Translations under genes and position numbers: made by a program
Source: an uncultured beta proteobacterium
Lineage (GTDB): Bacteria > Pseudomonadota > Gammaproteobacteria > Burkholderiales > Burkholderiaceae_C
NCBI GenBank assembly: GCA_903885415.1
Contig: CAISIP010000109.1
Coordinates: 1-6,665 of the forward strand
Length of the DNA stretch: 6,665 nucleotides
Direction of reading: 5' to 3'
The notes under the pieces: model-generated
Seen by the model: the letters and a program-made list of their open reading frames with translations, nothing else
Told to the model about the DNA's origin: nothing
Databases searched by the model: none
Part shown: piece after piece, positions 1-6,325 of the stretch
Position numbering within the stretch: the stretch's first letter is position 1
How the letters are laid out: each line of letters opens with the position of its first letter

Positions 1-2099
1 GCATGCAAACCGAACTTATATCGCTCGACGAGGCCGAGCGAATGCTGCCCCTGATGGACAAGTCCCAGTTTATCGGCGCAATGTACGACCCGATCCAAGG
101 CCACGTGGATCCCAATGGCACCACCTATGCGTTTACGGGCGCCGCTCGCAAGGCGGGGGCCGAGGTCTTCACGCACACGCGGGTCCTGGACACCCAACAA
201 AGGGCCGACGGGTACTGGGACGTCTTCACCGACAAAGGCAACCTGGTGGCAGAGCATGTTGTCAATTGCGGCGGGCTGTGGGCCCGCGAGATGGGTCGCC
301 TAGTCGGCCTAGAACTCCCCATTCTGGCGATGGAACACCAGTACCTGATCACCGAAGACATGCCAGAGGTGGTTGCTATCAATCGGGACACGGGAAAGAT
401 GGTCATGCATGTCGTCGACTTTGACGGCGAAATCTACATGCGCCAGGAGCGCAACGGAATGCTGCTCGGAACCTATGAGCGCAACGGTGTGCCGTGGAGT
501 CCGAAAGACACACCGTGGGACTTCGGGCCGACGCTTTTACCCGACGCGCTGGACCGCATCAGCGACAACCTCGAAGTCGGGTTCCGCCACTTTCCGCCCT
601 TTCAAAAGGCCGGCATCAAGCAACTCGTGAACGGACCCTTCACCTTCGCCCCGGATGGAAACCCGCTGGTGGGGCCGATCAAGGGGCTGCGTAATTACTG
701 GGTCGCTTGCGGTGTGATGGCCGGATTCAGCCAGGGCGGGGGCGTCGGTCTGGCGCTTTCAAACTGGATGGTCGACGGCGATCCCGGTTTCGATGTATGG
801 GCTATGGATGTCGCGCGCTACGGCGACTGGGCTACGCGTGCCTATACACGCGCGAAAGTAGTAGAAAATTACGGGCGACGCTTCCGGGTAAGATTTCCGA
901 ACGAAGAGCTTCCCGCCGGGCGCCCGTTGCGCACGGTTCCACTGCACCATCAATGGCTTTCAATGGGTGCGGTTATGGGAGACAACTGGGGCCTGGAGTC
1001 GCCGCTGTGGTTTGCGCCACCAGGTGTTAAGGACGAGTTTTCGTTTCACCGCTCCGCCGATTTCGTCCACGTCAAGGCCGAATGCCAGGCGGTGAGAAAT
1101 GCCGTCGGGATTTCTGATATTTCCAGTTTTGCGAAGTACCAGGTCAGCGGGGCCGGCGCCCACGCATGGTTGTCGCGCGTGCTGGCTAACAAGATGCCCA
1201 AGACCGGTCGGTTGATGCTGGCCCCGATGCTCAACGGGCGCGGGAAATTGATCGGCGACTTTACGGTAGCCAAGGCTGCAGATGATTTGTTCTATGTATT
1301 CGGATCCGGCGCTGCTGAAAAATACCATATGCGCTGGTTCGACCAGCACCTTCCCACTGACGGCAGTGTCGCGGTGAAAGCGCTGGGCATGGACCTGGTC
1401 GGACTGTCAATCGCAGGGCCACGCGCGCGCGATGTGCTTGCCGCTTTAACAGACTCCGATGTTTCGAATCAGGGAATGCGGTTTATGGATTTCCGAGCAT
1501 CGATAGAGGTTGGCTGGGTGCAGGCCATGGTCGGTCGGATCAGCTTCACCGGCGACCTCGGCTACGAGATCTGGGTCAGGCCGGAGCAGCAGGTAGCGCT
1601 TTTCAACGCGCTATGGGAAGCGGGCCAGGCCTACGGCATGCGCCCTTTTGGCAGTCGCGCCCTGCTATCGCTGGCGCGCGAAAAGGGCTTTGGAACTTGG
1701 GCCCGCGAGTACCGTCCAATTTATGGCCCTTTCGAAGCGGGGCTTGGGCGCTTCGTCGACCTTGGAAAAACCGACTTCATCGGACGGACAGCGGCAGCAG
1801 CGGAAAGAGACGCTGCCACAAAGCGCCAGCGCGTGGGCTTTGTCGTTGAGGCAGACGATGCAGACGCAATCGGCGACGAAGCCGTGTGGAAGGACGGCGC
1901 GGTGGTGGGCTGGATAACGTCCGGCGGCTATTGCCACCATGTCGAATGCTCGTATGCGACCGGCTATGTTGACAGCGCCAGCATCGCGACCGACGCCGAC
2001 GCCGGGAACTGGGAAATCGAAATCCTGGGGGAAAGGCGGCGCGCAAGGCTGCAATCCGAGCCCTTGTTTGACCCGAAAGGGTCCCGGATGCTGAGTTGA
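1..2099 (+). CDS. GcvT-family FAD-dependent oxidoreductase (dimethylglycine/sarcosine dehydrogenase-like), 5' end off the window
   Basis: This is a flavoenzyme of the family that oxidatively demethylates N-methylated amines such as dimethylglycine or sarcosine and passes the one-carbon unit to tetrahydrofolate; it is probably cytoplasmic. About 699 residues are visible. Numbering from the Met at base 3, residues 1-270 are the C-terminal part of the DAO/FAD domain, with VNCGGLW at 87-93, LVNGP at 208-212 and NYWVACG at 231-237. Residues of about 275-340 form the FAO central linker, ending in SPLWFAPPG. From about 345 to 600 lies the GcvT aminomethyltransferase-like domain, with D419 in the GDFTV segment, RISFTGDLGYE at 512-522 and REKG at 559-562. 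The remainder is the GcvT C-terminal barrel, closing on the family ending LFDPKGSRM. Complete members run to about 800 residues and begin with a GxGxxG dinucleotide fold. That fold is absent here, so the Met at base 3 is internal and the gene starts upstream. TGA at 2097-2099 ends it. Substrate specificity (dimethylglycine, sarcosine or another N-methyl amine) cannot be assigned from sequence. Confidence 0.93.
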   Translation, partial: MQTELISLDEAERMLPLMDKSQFIGAMYDPIQGHVDPNGTTYAFTGAARKAGAEVFTHTRVLDTQQRADGYWDVFTDKGNLVAEHVVNCGGLWAREMGRLVGLELPILAMEHQYLITEDMPEVVAINRDTGKMVMHVVDFDGEIYMRQERNGMLLGTYERNGVPWSPKDTPWDFGPTLLPDALDRISDNLEVGFRHFPPFQKAGIKQLVNGPFTFAPDGNPLVGPIKGLRNYWVACGVMAGFSQGGGVGLALSNWMVDGDPGFDVWAMDVARYGDWATRAYTRAKVVENYGRRFRVRFPNEELPAGRPLRTVPLHHQWLSMGAVMGDNWGLESPLWFAPPGVKDEFSFHRSADFVHVKAECQAVRNAVGISDISSFAKYQVSGAGAHAWLSRVLANKMPKTGRLMLAPMLNGRGKLIGDFTVAKAADDLFYVFGSGAAEKYHMRWFDQHLPTDGSVAVKALGMDLVGLSIAGPRARDVLAALTDSDVSNQGMRFMDFRASIEVGWVQAMVGRISFTGDLGYEIWVRPEQQVALFNALWEAGQAYGMRPFGSRALLSLAREKGFGTWAREYRPIYGPFEAGLGRFVDLGKTDFIGRTAAAAERDAATKRQRVGFVVEADDADAIGDEAVWKDGAVVGWITSGGYCHHVECSYATGYVDSASIATDADAGNWEIEILGERRRARLQSEPLFDPKGSRMLS

Positions 2100-2100
2100 A

Positions 2101-2123
2101 ATTCCGAATGGCGAATTCGGAAT
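2101..2123. terminator. Hairpin between convergent genes, possible bidirectional terminator
   Basis: A perfect 9-bp inverted repeat (ATTCCGAAT at 2101-2109, ATTCGGAAT at 2115-2123) encloses the 5-nt loop GGCGA. It starts two bases after the oxidoreductase stop and lies 31 bases from the stop of the convergent MmgE/PrpD gene. Its position suits transcription termination for both directions. However, the stem is AT-rich and neither strand has a proper T-run after it (CTGGCTAAAA on +, TTCAACTC on -), so it would be a weak intrinsic terminator. It could instead be an RNA 3'-end stabiliser. The hairpin is seen in the sequence; its role is inferred. Confidence 0.4.
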
Positions 2124-2154
2124 CTGGCTAAAAGGTCTGCTCCAGCTTGACAGC

Positions 2155-3522
2155 TTAAGCAGCCGCCGGCACATCCATGAACAGGTTCAGGAAAGGCCGG
2201 ACGTCGGGCTGAGCAGCCACATACCAAGCCTGCTCGAATATCCTACTTGCCTGCGGCCCAGTGCACCGGGTCCCAATAGAGTCAATTGCCTTGGCCTTTA
2301 TAGCCACATCGTCTAGCGGGTGTGAGGGGTCTCCCAGCGTTGTTTGGCTGGTGTAAGACATGGTGTGGCCGCTGCGCAATCGCACCTTGACCGTCGCACA
2401 GCGCTCAGCGGGGAAGCGCCGGCTGTACTCGGCGTCCTCTCGAAGTTGTGTCTTCGCCATCACATCCAAAAGAACGGGGTCCCTCCAGGCCTGCTCTGAT
2501 ATTTCCAGTGCGCCGACGCGGCCGAGCACCAGGGCGCAGGCCAAGGGATAACCTAAGTTGTATTGGGCCTGCTCGGTATTCTTCGGCGGCGAGGCACCCA
2601 GCCGACAAGCCTCCGCAAAGCTGAGAACTTCCACATGGTCTATCAGGGTCGCGTCAAAGCCGGGTTCAGCACGCAATGCCAGTGCGGCCTGAATCGCAGG
2701 CTGAGCCCAACGACAGACCGGATAGGGTTTGAAGTATTGATCAAGCATGCGCCACCGGGTACCCAGATCAGACCAAAGGCCATCGATGGGTTCAACCTCC
2801 AAAAGCTCGGCCGGTGCCCCGGTAAAGCCCTGCTGCGCCATCAAAGCAGCCGTCACACCCGTCATCGCGCCCCAAGTGGCACCATCTTTCACCATGCTAG
2901 GGAAGTCGATACAGCGCATCATGGGACCGCGGGGACCGTGGTACTCGGCAATGCCAAGTGCCTCCCGCCACTGCAACTCAGAAAGTCCCAGGCGCCGAGC
3001 CATGACAGCCGCCGCCGCGATGGCCGCCCACGCGCCGGAGCTGTGGTAGTCGGATGCAGTGGCATGCAGGGCGATTCCTGAGCGCAAGCCCATCTCGTAG
3101 CCCATCACCAGGGTCGTGATGAACTCTTCACCACTAACAGGAACGCCCATGCAGTCCACCGCCGCCAAAATGGCAGGCAGCACGGTAGCGCCAACATGGC
3201 CCTTCGTCAAGGCATGCCCATCATGCGCGTCATAGCTGTCCAGCGCCGCCGCGTTGGCCATGGCTGCGCCCGCCGCTGACACCGTACCGCCCGAAAAAAA
3301 AGTGCGGGCACCCTGACCGGGAAGCGCGCCAAACTGGCTTAGCGCGACCGAGCGGGCAATGCGCGCCATCACTGTGCCACTGCCAGCAGCAGCCACACCC
3401 AGAAGATCGACCAGACAACGCGCTGCCTGGCAGCGCACCTCATCTGGCAACGATGCGTAGCTCAGGTTGCGACCGAACGCATAGGTTGCACTGGCTATCT
3501 CTGTTGGCATTAGTGCACTCAT
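2155..3522 (-). CDS. MmgE/PrpD family protein
   Basis: This 455-residue protein belongs to the MmgE/PrpD family, whose known members include 2-methylcitrate dehydratase, cis-aconitate decarboxylase and iminodisuccinate epimerase. The length is normal for the family. Family landmarks are the early VDLLGVAAAG (38-47), N90, the acidic/His cluster around D95-H103, K107 and H109 in KGHVGATVLPA, YHSSGAW with H160, K212 in VKDGATWG, and FKPYPVCR (264-271). By position these resemble the Asp, His, His and Lys active-site set of cis-aconitate decarboxylase, but that match is from memory. The chosen ATG at 3522 has an in-frame TAG (the end of the preceding gene) just upstream, so the frame cannot start earlier. 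No good ribosome binding site is visible before it or before the alternative ATG at 3510. Only 12 bases separate it from the binding-protein stop, suggesting co-transcription and translational coupling. The substrate is unknown; the transporter context hints at an imported amine or organic acid. Confidence 0.92.
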   Translation of the reverse strand: MSALMPTEIASATYAFGRNLSYASLPDEVRCQAARCLVDLLGVAAAGSGTVMARIARSVALSQFGALPGQGARTFFSGGTVSAAGAAMANAAALDSYDAHDGHALTKGHVGATVLPAILAAVDCMGVPVSGEEFITTLVMGYEMGLRSGIALHATASDYHSSGAWAAIAAAAVMARRLGLSELQWREALGIAEYHGPRGPMMRCIDFPSMVKDGATWGAMTGVTAALMAQQGFTGAPAELLEVEPIDGLWSDLGTRWRMLDQYFKPYPVCRWAQPAIQAALALRAEPGFDATLIDHVEVLSFAEACRLGASPPKNTEQAQYNLGYPLACALVLGRVGALEISEQAWRDPVLLDVMAKTQLREDAEYSRRFPAERCATVKVRLRSGHTMSYTSQTTLGDPSHPLDDVAIKAKAIDSIGTRCTGPQASRIFEQAWYVAAQPDVRPFLNLFMDVPAAA

Positions 3523-3534
3523 TGCGGATACTGG

Positions 3535-4425
3535 CTACAACAAGCCCTGTTCTTTCAAGAATGCCCGCGCCACATCTTCAACAGCCTTCTTATCGACATC
3601 GATCAACGCGTTGAGTCGACTAACGACCGCGTCGTTGAGTTTCGCCGACAAGGCGTTCAGTGGCTCGGCCAACTTCGGGTTCTTGTCCAGAATTTCTTTT
3701 CGCACTACCGGCGTCAATGCGTACGAAGGAAAGAATCCCTTGTCGTCCTTCAGTACGACAAAATTGAAGGCGGGAATGCGCCCATCGGTTGCGAACACTA
3801 ACGATATATCGACCTGACGATCGCGCAAGGCCTGGTAGGTAAGACCGGTATCCATACGCTTGACGTTATCGCGAGAAAATTCGAAGCCATAGGTATCTTG
3901 GAGCGGCTTGAGTCCGTCAGGCCGCGCGTAGAATTCAGAATTGCTGGCGAAGCTCAATTTAGCGTCCGCTTTCACCGCCTTTGCCAGGTCCGAAATGCTG
4001 GCAATACCACGACTGGTTGCGTCATCTTGGCGCATGGCCAAGGCATAGGTATTGTTAGCCGCAGAGGGATTTAGCCAGACAAGGCCCCGCGCCGCATCCA
4101 GCTCTTTAACACGTTTGTAGGTATCGGCGGCGTTGAGCTTTTCGCTAACCTTGTTGAAAGTGACCAGCGAGGTTCCCGTGTATTCCCAGTAAACATCGAT
4201 CTGCCCGTTTTCTTGTGCGGCCCTTAGAACGGCAGTTCCCATACCGGCTTTTCGGTCCGGTTTGAAGCCCTTGGATTGCAGCAACTGCACCGTCATCTCG
4301 GTCATCAGGATCTGCTCGGTGAAGGCCTTCCCGCCAACCACTATGGTCGCCTGCGCCTGAACACCCGTAGCCAGGCTCAGGGTGGCGCCAAGAAAAACGG
4401 TACCAAGAATAGTTCTACGTTGCAT
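3535..4425 (-). CDS. Glycine betaine/osmoprotectant-type ABC transporter substrate-binding protein
   Basis: A 296-residue periplasmic binding protein of the OpuAC/OsmF (YehZ)/OpuCC class that captures a quaternary amine or related solute and delivers it to the two permeases encoded upstream. The N-terminus MQRRTILGTVFLGATLSLA is a typical Sec signal peptide (positive n-region, hydrophobic core), with likely cleavage after VQA (residue 24). There is no lipobox Cys, so the mature protein should be soluble in the periplasm. Class hallmarks follow directly: VVGGKAFTEQ (29-38), GMGTAVLRAA (61-70) and DVYWEYTGT (77-85). Later landmarks are the TYGFEFSRDN segment and the ALRDRQVDISLVFATDGRI segment near residues 200-217. 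The start is well supported: AAGGAGA (bases 4432-4438 on the complementary strand) lies 6 bases before the ATG. Ligand (glycine betaine, choline, carnitine, proline betaine or other) cannot be fixed by eye. Confidence 0.93.
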   Translation of the reverse strand: MQRRTILGTVFLGATLSLATGVQAQATIVVGGKAFTEQILMTEMTVQLLQSKGFKPDRKAGMGTAVLRAAQENGQIDVYWEYTGTSLVTFNKVSEKLNAADTYKRVKELDAARGLVWLNPSAANNTYALAMRQDDATSRGIASISDLAKAVKADAKLSFASNSEFYARPDGLKPLQDTYGFEFSRDNVKRMDTGLTYQALRDRQVDISLVFATDGRIPAFNFVVLKDDKGFFPSYALTPVVRKEILDKNPKLAEPLNALSAKLNDAVVSRLNALIDVDKKAVEDVARAFLKEQGLL

Positions 4426-4431
4426 GCTTAT

Positions 4432-4438
4432 CTCCTTA
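4432..4438 (-). promoter_or_regulatory. Strong ribosome binding site of the substrate-binding protein gene
   Basis: On the minus strand the sequence reads TTTAAGGAGATAAGC and then ATG. AAGGAGA is close to the Shine-Dalgarno consensus and has ideal spacing. It confirms the start at 4425. It is one of only two strong sites in the visible operon, which fits the usual need for more binding protein than membrane components. Confidence 0.75.
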
Positions 4439-4448
4439 AAGGTTTTAG

Positions 4449-4467
4449 AAAAATGAACCGACAGTTC
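4449..4467 (-). other. Small stem-loop with T-run between permease and binding-protein genes
   Basis: Within the 48-base gap, the minus strand contains GAAC-TGTCG-GTTC (4467-4455), a 4-bp stem, followed by ATTTTT (4454-4449) and then the ribosome binding site of the next gene. The form resembles a weak partial terminator or an mRNA processing/stability element that could make the binding-protein message differ in amount from the permease message. The stem is short and could be chance. Confidence 0.2.
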
Positions 4468-4473
4468 CCGGCC

Positions 4474-5217
4474 TCAGGAACGAAGGGGTCGATACGGATT
4501 GACTCCGCGCGGAATCACCCAGTACTGGATTTGGTACAGGAGCAGATCGACGAGCACCGCAAGCAGACAGGTCGTGATCGCTCCAGCGAGCATCATGGCG
4601 GGTTCGTTAATGTCAATTCCAGTGAATATCAATTCACCCAGTCCGCCGCCTCCGATCAGGAAGGCAAGTGCGGCTGTCCCGGTTGCATAGGTCACTGCTA
4701 TGCGGACCCCAGTGACAATAACATTAAGGGCGTTAGGAAACTCGACCCGCCACAGAATCTGACTGTCGCGCATGCCCATTCCGCGGGCCGCGTCGAGCAG
4801 GTACGGGTTCACCGCCAGCAGACCGGCACACGTATTGCGTGCAATAGGCATCAATATGGCAATCGTTAGCCCGATAACAGCAGAACCGGTTCCGATTCCG
4901 AAAAAAAGCATCGCGATCGCTAGTTTGGCTAAGGTCGGAACCGTTGTTCCGATATTGAGCACTTGCATAATTACTTCGGCATGGCGGCGCATACCTTTCC
5001 TGGATAGCCAGACGCCGATGGGGATGCCCAAGGCAATCGAAAAAAATGCTGCAGAGCCAACCAGTCGCAGATGCTGAACTAGCAAATACTGCACCTCCAA
5101 ACGAAAGCCAAGCAATTGCTGAGCAAGACCCGTGGCCTGAACAATTGCCGGTGCCGTGGCCACTACGAGCCCGATGACAGCCAGAATCGCATGCTGCGGC
5201 CTAAGCGTTGGCAGCAT
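4474..5217 (-). CDS. Glycine betaine/osmoprotectant-type ABC transporter permease (second of two)
   Basis: A 247-residue inner-membrane permease of the OpuCB/OpuCD (OsmW/OsmY, YehW) type. Hydrophobic segments are visible at about residues 10-30, 50-72, 86-108, 111-135, 166-188 and 212-234, compatible with about six membrane spans. The cytoplasmic coupling (EAA) loop lies at 142-161: DAARGMGM, then WRVEFP, with Asp where the loop's namesake Glu would be. It contacts the ATPase. The C-terminal half is clearly similar to the other permease at the right edge, so the two likely form a heterodimeric channel. The ATG at 5217 lies inside the end of the ATPase gene (17-base overlap) and has GGAGGT five bases upstream, which decides the start. 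It ends with TGA at 4476-4474, 48 bases before the binding-protein gene. Family is confident; substrate is not. Confidence 0.92.
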   Translation of the reverse strand: MLPTLRPQHAILAVIGLVVATAPAIVQATGLAQQLLGFRLEVQYLLVQHLRLVGSAAFFSIALGIPIGVWLSRKGMRRHAEVIMQVLNIGTTVPTLAKLAIAMLFFGIGTGSAVIGLTIAILMPIARNTCAGLLAVNPYLLDAARGMGMRDSQILWRVEFPNALNVIVTGVRIAVTYATGTAALAFLIGGGGLGELIFTGIDINEPAMMLAGAITTCLLAVLVDLLLYQIQYWVIPRGVNPYRPLRS

Positions 5218-6301
5218 GGCCTACCTCCACATTCGCGCGGACGCTGCCCTCGAGCGCTGGTGTGGCCAAATACCGGCTAATCGCCGACTGGCTGATCACG
5301 CCTCGCAGTCGACCGTCAGCATCGACGCATGGTAGCCAGGGGACCGCCAGTCGCAACAGTTCCGAAACCACGACACGCAGGTCACAGTCCATGCCAACAA
5401 CGGCCACGCCAATATCGCGGCCCTGAACGACGACTCCCGACACCCTGCCGGCGTCATCCATGTGAATCTTACCGGGAGCCGCATCCACCTGCAAATCGAC
5501 TGTACTGCCCACCGTAAAAACCAATCCGGTGTGCACTTGTTCGACCCGGATACGACGCAAGCGCTTTAGCGTCCGATCCGCGCCGACAAAGCCGGCTACA
5601 AAATCATTGACCGGATAGGTCAGCACCTGATCAGGAGTGCCAATCTGCTCCAGACGCCCATCGCGAAAAATTGCAATCCGGTCTGCCATCTTCACCGCCT
5701 CGTCAATATCATGGCTGACCAACAAGACCGTCTTGCGCAACTTTCGCTGCATTTTCAGAAACTGGTCCTGAATCGACTCGCGATTGATCGGGTCAAGCGC
5801 GCCAAACGGTTCATCCATCAGCAACACGGGCGGATCCGCGGCCAGTGCCCGGGTGACACCCACCCGCTGCTGCTGCCCTCCCGACAATTGGCTAGGGAAG
5901 CGATGCAAAAACTCGCCCGGGTCCAGTCCGACCATGACCAGCATCTCGGCTGCCCGGGCGCGCATGCGCGGGATGTCCCAGCCGAGCAACCGGGGGACCA
6001 CACAAATGTTTTCTTCGACCGTCATGTTGGGGAATAGGCCCACTTGCTGTATGACGTAGCCTATGCTGCGGCGCAGGGCAACGACATCTATTTCGGCAGT
6101 GTCACGTCCCCCTATCAACACACGGCCTGAGGTCGGTGCAATCAATTGATTGACCATCCGCATGGTCGTGGTCTTGCCACAGCCCGACGGACCAATCAAG
6201 ACACAAACCTCCCCCTCCTGAACCGCCATGTTGACATTATCAACCGCAGCAACTGTTCCAGCAGCACCGTAAACCTTGCGAAGATTTTCAAGAATGATCA
6301 T
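5201..6301 (-). CDS. Glycine betaine/osmoprotectant-type ABC transporter ATP-binding protein with C-terminal CBS-like region
   Basis: A 366-residue ATPase of the ProV/OpuCA (OsmV, YehX) type that drives import from the cytoplasmic face. Nucleotide-binding motifs are all intact: Walker A GPSGCGKTT (37-45), Q-loop at Q85-Q86, signature LSGGQQQ (139-145), Walker B LLMDEP (160-165) with catalytic E164, D-loop GALD (167-170) and switch H197 in VSHD. After about residue 240 comes a tail with one recognisable CBS-type module (about 300-352: VSELLRLAVPWLPCVD, then GRLRGVISQS) and a more degenerate region before it. In OpuA-type relatives such domains sense ionic strength or nucleotides. The ATG at 6301 is the first possible start after an in-frame TGA and gives the usual family N-terminus (IILENLRKVYG), but has no obvious Shine-Dalgarno site, so coupling to the upstream permease is likely (24-base gap). 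It overlaps the next permease by 17 bases. Confidence 0.95.
   Translation of the reverse strand: MIILENLRKVYGAAGTVAAVDNVNMAVQEGEVCVLIGPSGCGKTTTMRMVNQLIAPTSGRVLIGGRDTAEIDVVALRRSIGYVIQQVGLFPNMTVEENICVVPRLLGWDIPRMRARAAEMLVMVGLDPGEFLHRFPSQLSGGQQQRVGVTRALAADPPVLLMDEPFGALDPINRESIQDQFLKMQRKLRKTVLLVSHDIDEAVKMADRIAIFRDGRLEQIGTPDQVLTYPVNDFVAGFVGADRTLKRLRRIRVEQVHTGLVFTVGSTVDLQVDAAPGKIHMDDAGRVSGVVVQGRDIGVAVVGMDCDLRVVVSELLRLAVPWLPCVDADGRLRGVISQSAISRYLATPALEGSVRANVEVGHAANA
5223..5228 (-). promoter_or_regulatory. Ribosome binding site of the permease, inside the ATPase coding sequence
   Basis: Read on the minus strand, GGAGGT (a near-perfect Shine-Dalgarno core) sits five bases before the permease ATG and lies within the last codons of the ATPase gene. 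It fixes the overlapping start at 5217 and allows coupled translation of the two subunits. Confidence 0.75.
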
Positions 6302-6325
6302 GGGAGACGAATCGCTGGCGTCATG

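Noticed and set aside
3..5. ATG at base 3 as the true start of the oxidoreductase
   Set aside because: The family needs about 100 further N-terminal residues carrying the GxGxxG FAD-binding fold, so the gene must begin before the window.
1665..2174. Antisense open frame of 169 codons spanning the end of the oxidoreductase gene
   Set aside because: It lies opposite the well-conserved GcvT C-terminal coding sequence, its translation shows no family motif, and it would cross the intergenic hairpin. It is a shadow of GC-rich coding DNA.
2563..3081. Plus-strand open frame of 172 codons inside the MmgE/PrpD gene
   Set aside because: It is antisense to clear MmgE/PrpD motifs, is rich in Arg/His/Gly in the way shadow frames are, and shows no recognisable domain.
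3523..3534. A separate promoter for the MmgE/PrpD gene just upstream of its start
   Set aside because: Only 12 bases separate it from the previous stop and no convincing -10/-35 pair was seen in the adjoining end of the binding-protein gene.
4276..4869. Plus-strand open frame of 197 codons across the binding-protein start and permease end
   Set aside because: It runs antisense through the signal peptide region, the intergenic gap and the permease of a coherent operon. No domain or membrane pattern is seen.
4901..4907. A7 runs in the second permease gene (also 5040-5046) as phase-variation tracts
   Set aside because: Both simply encode Phe-Phe pairs in membrane segments (TTTTTC/TTTTTT), are seven bases long, and leave the frame intact; ordinary codon choice explains them.
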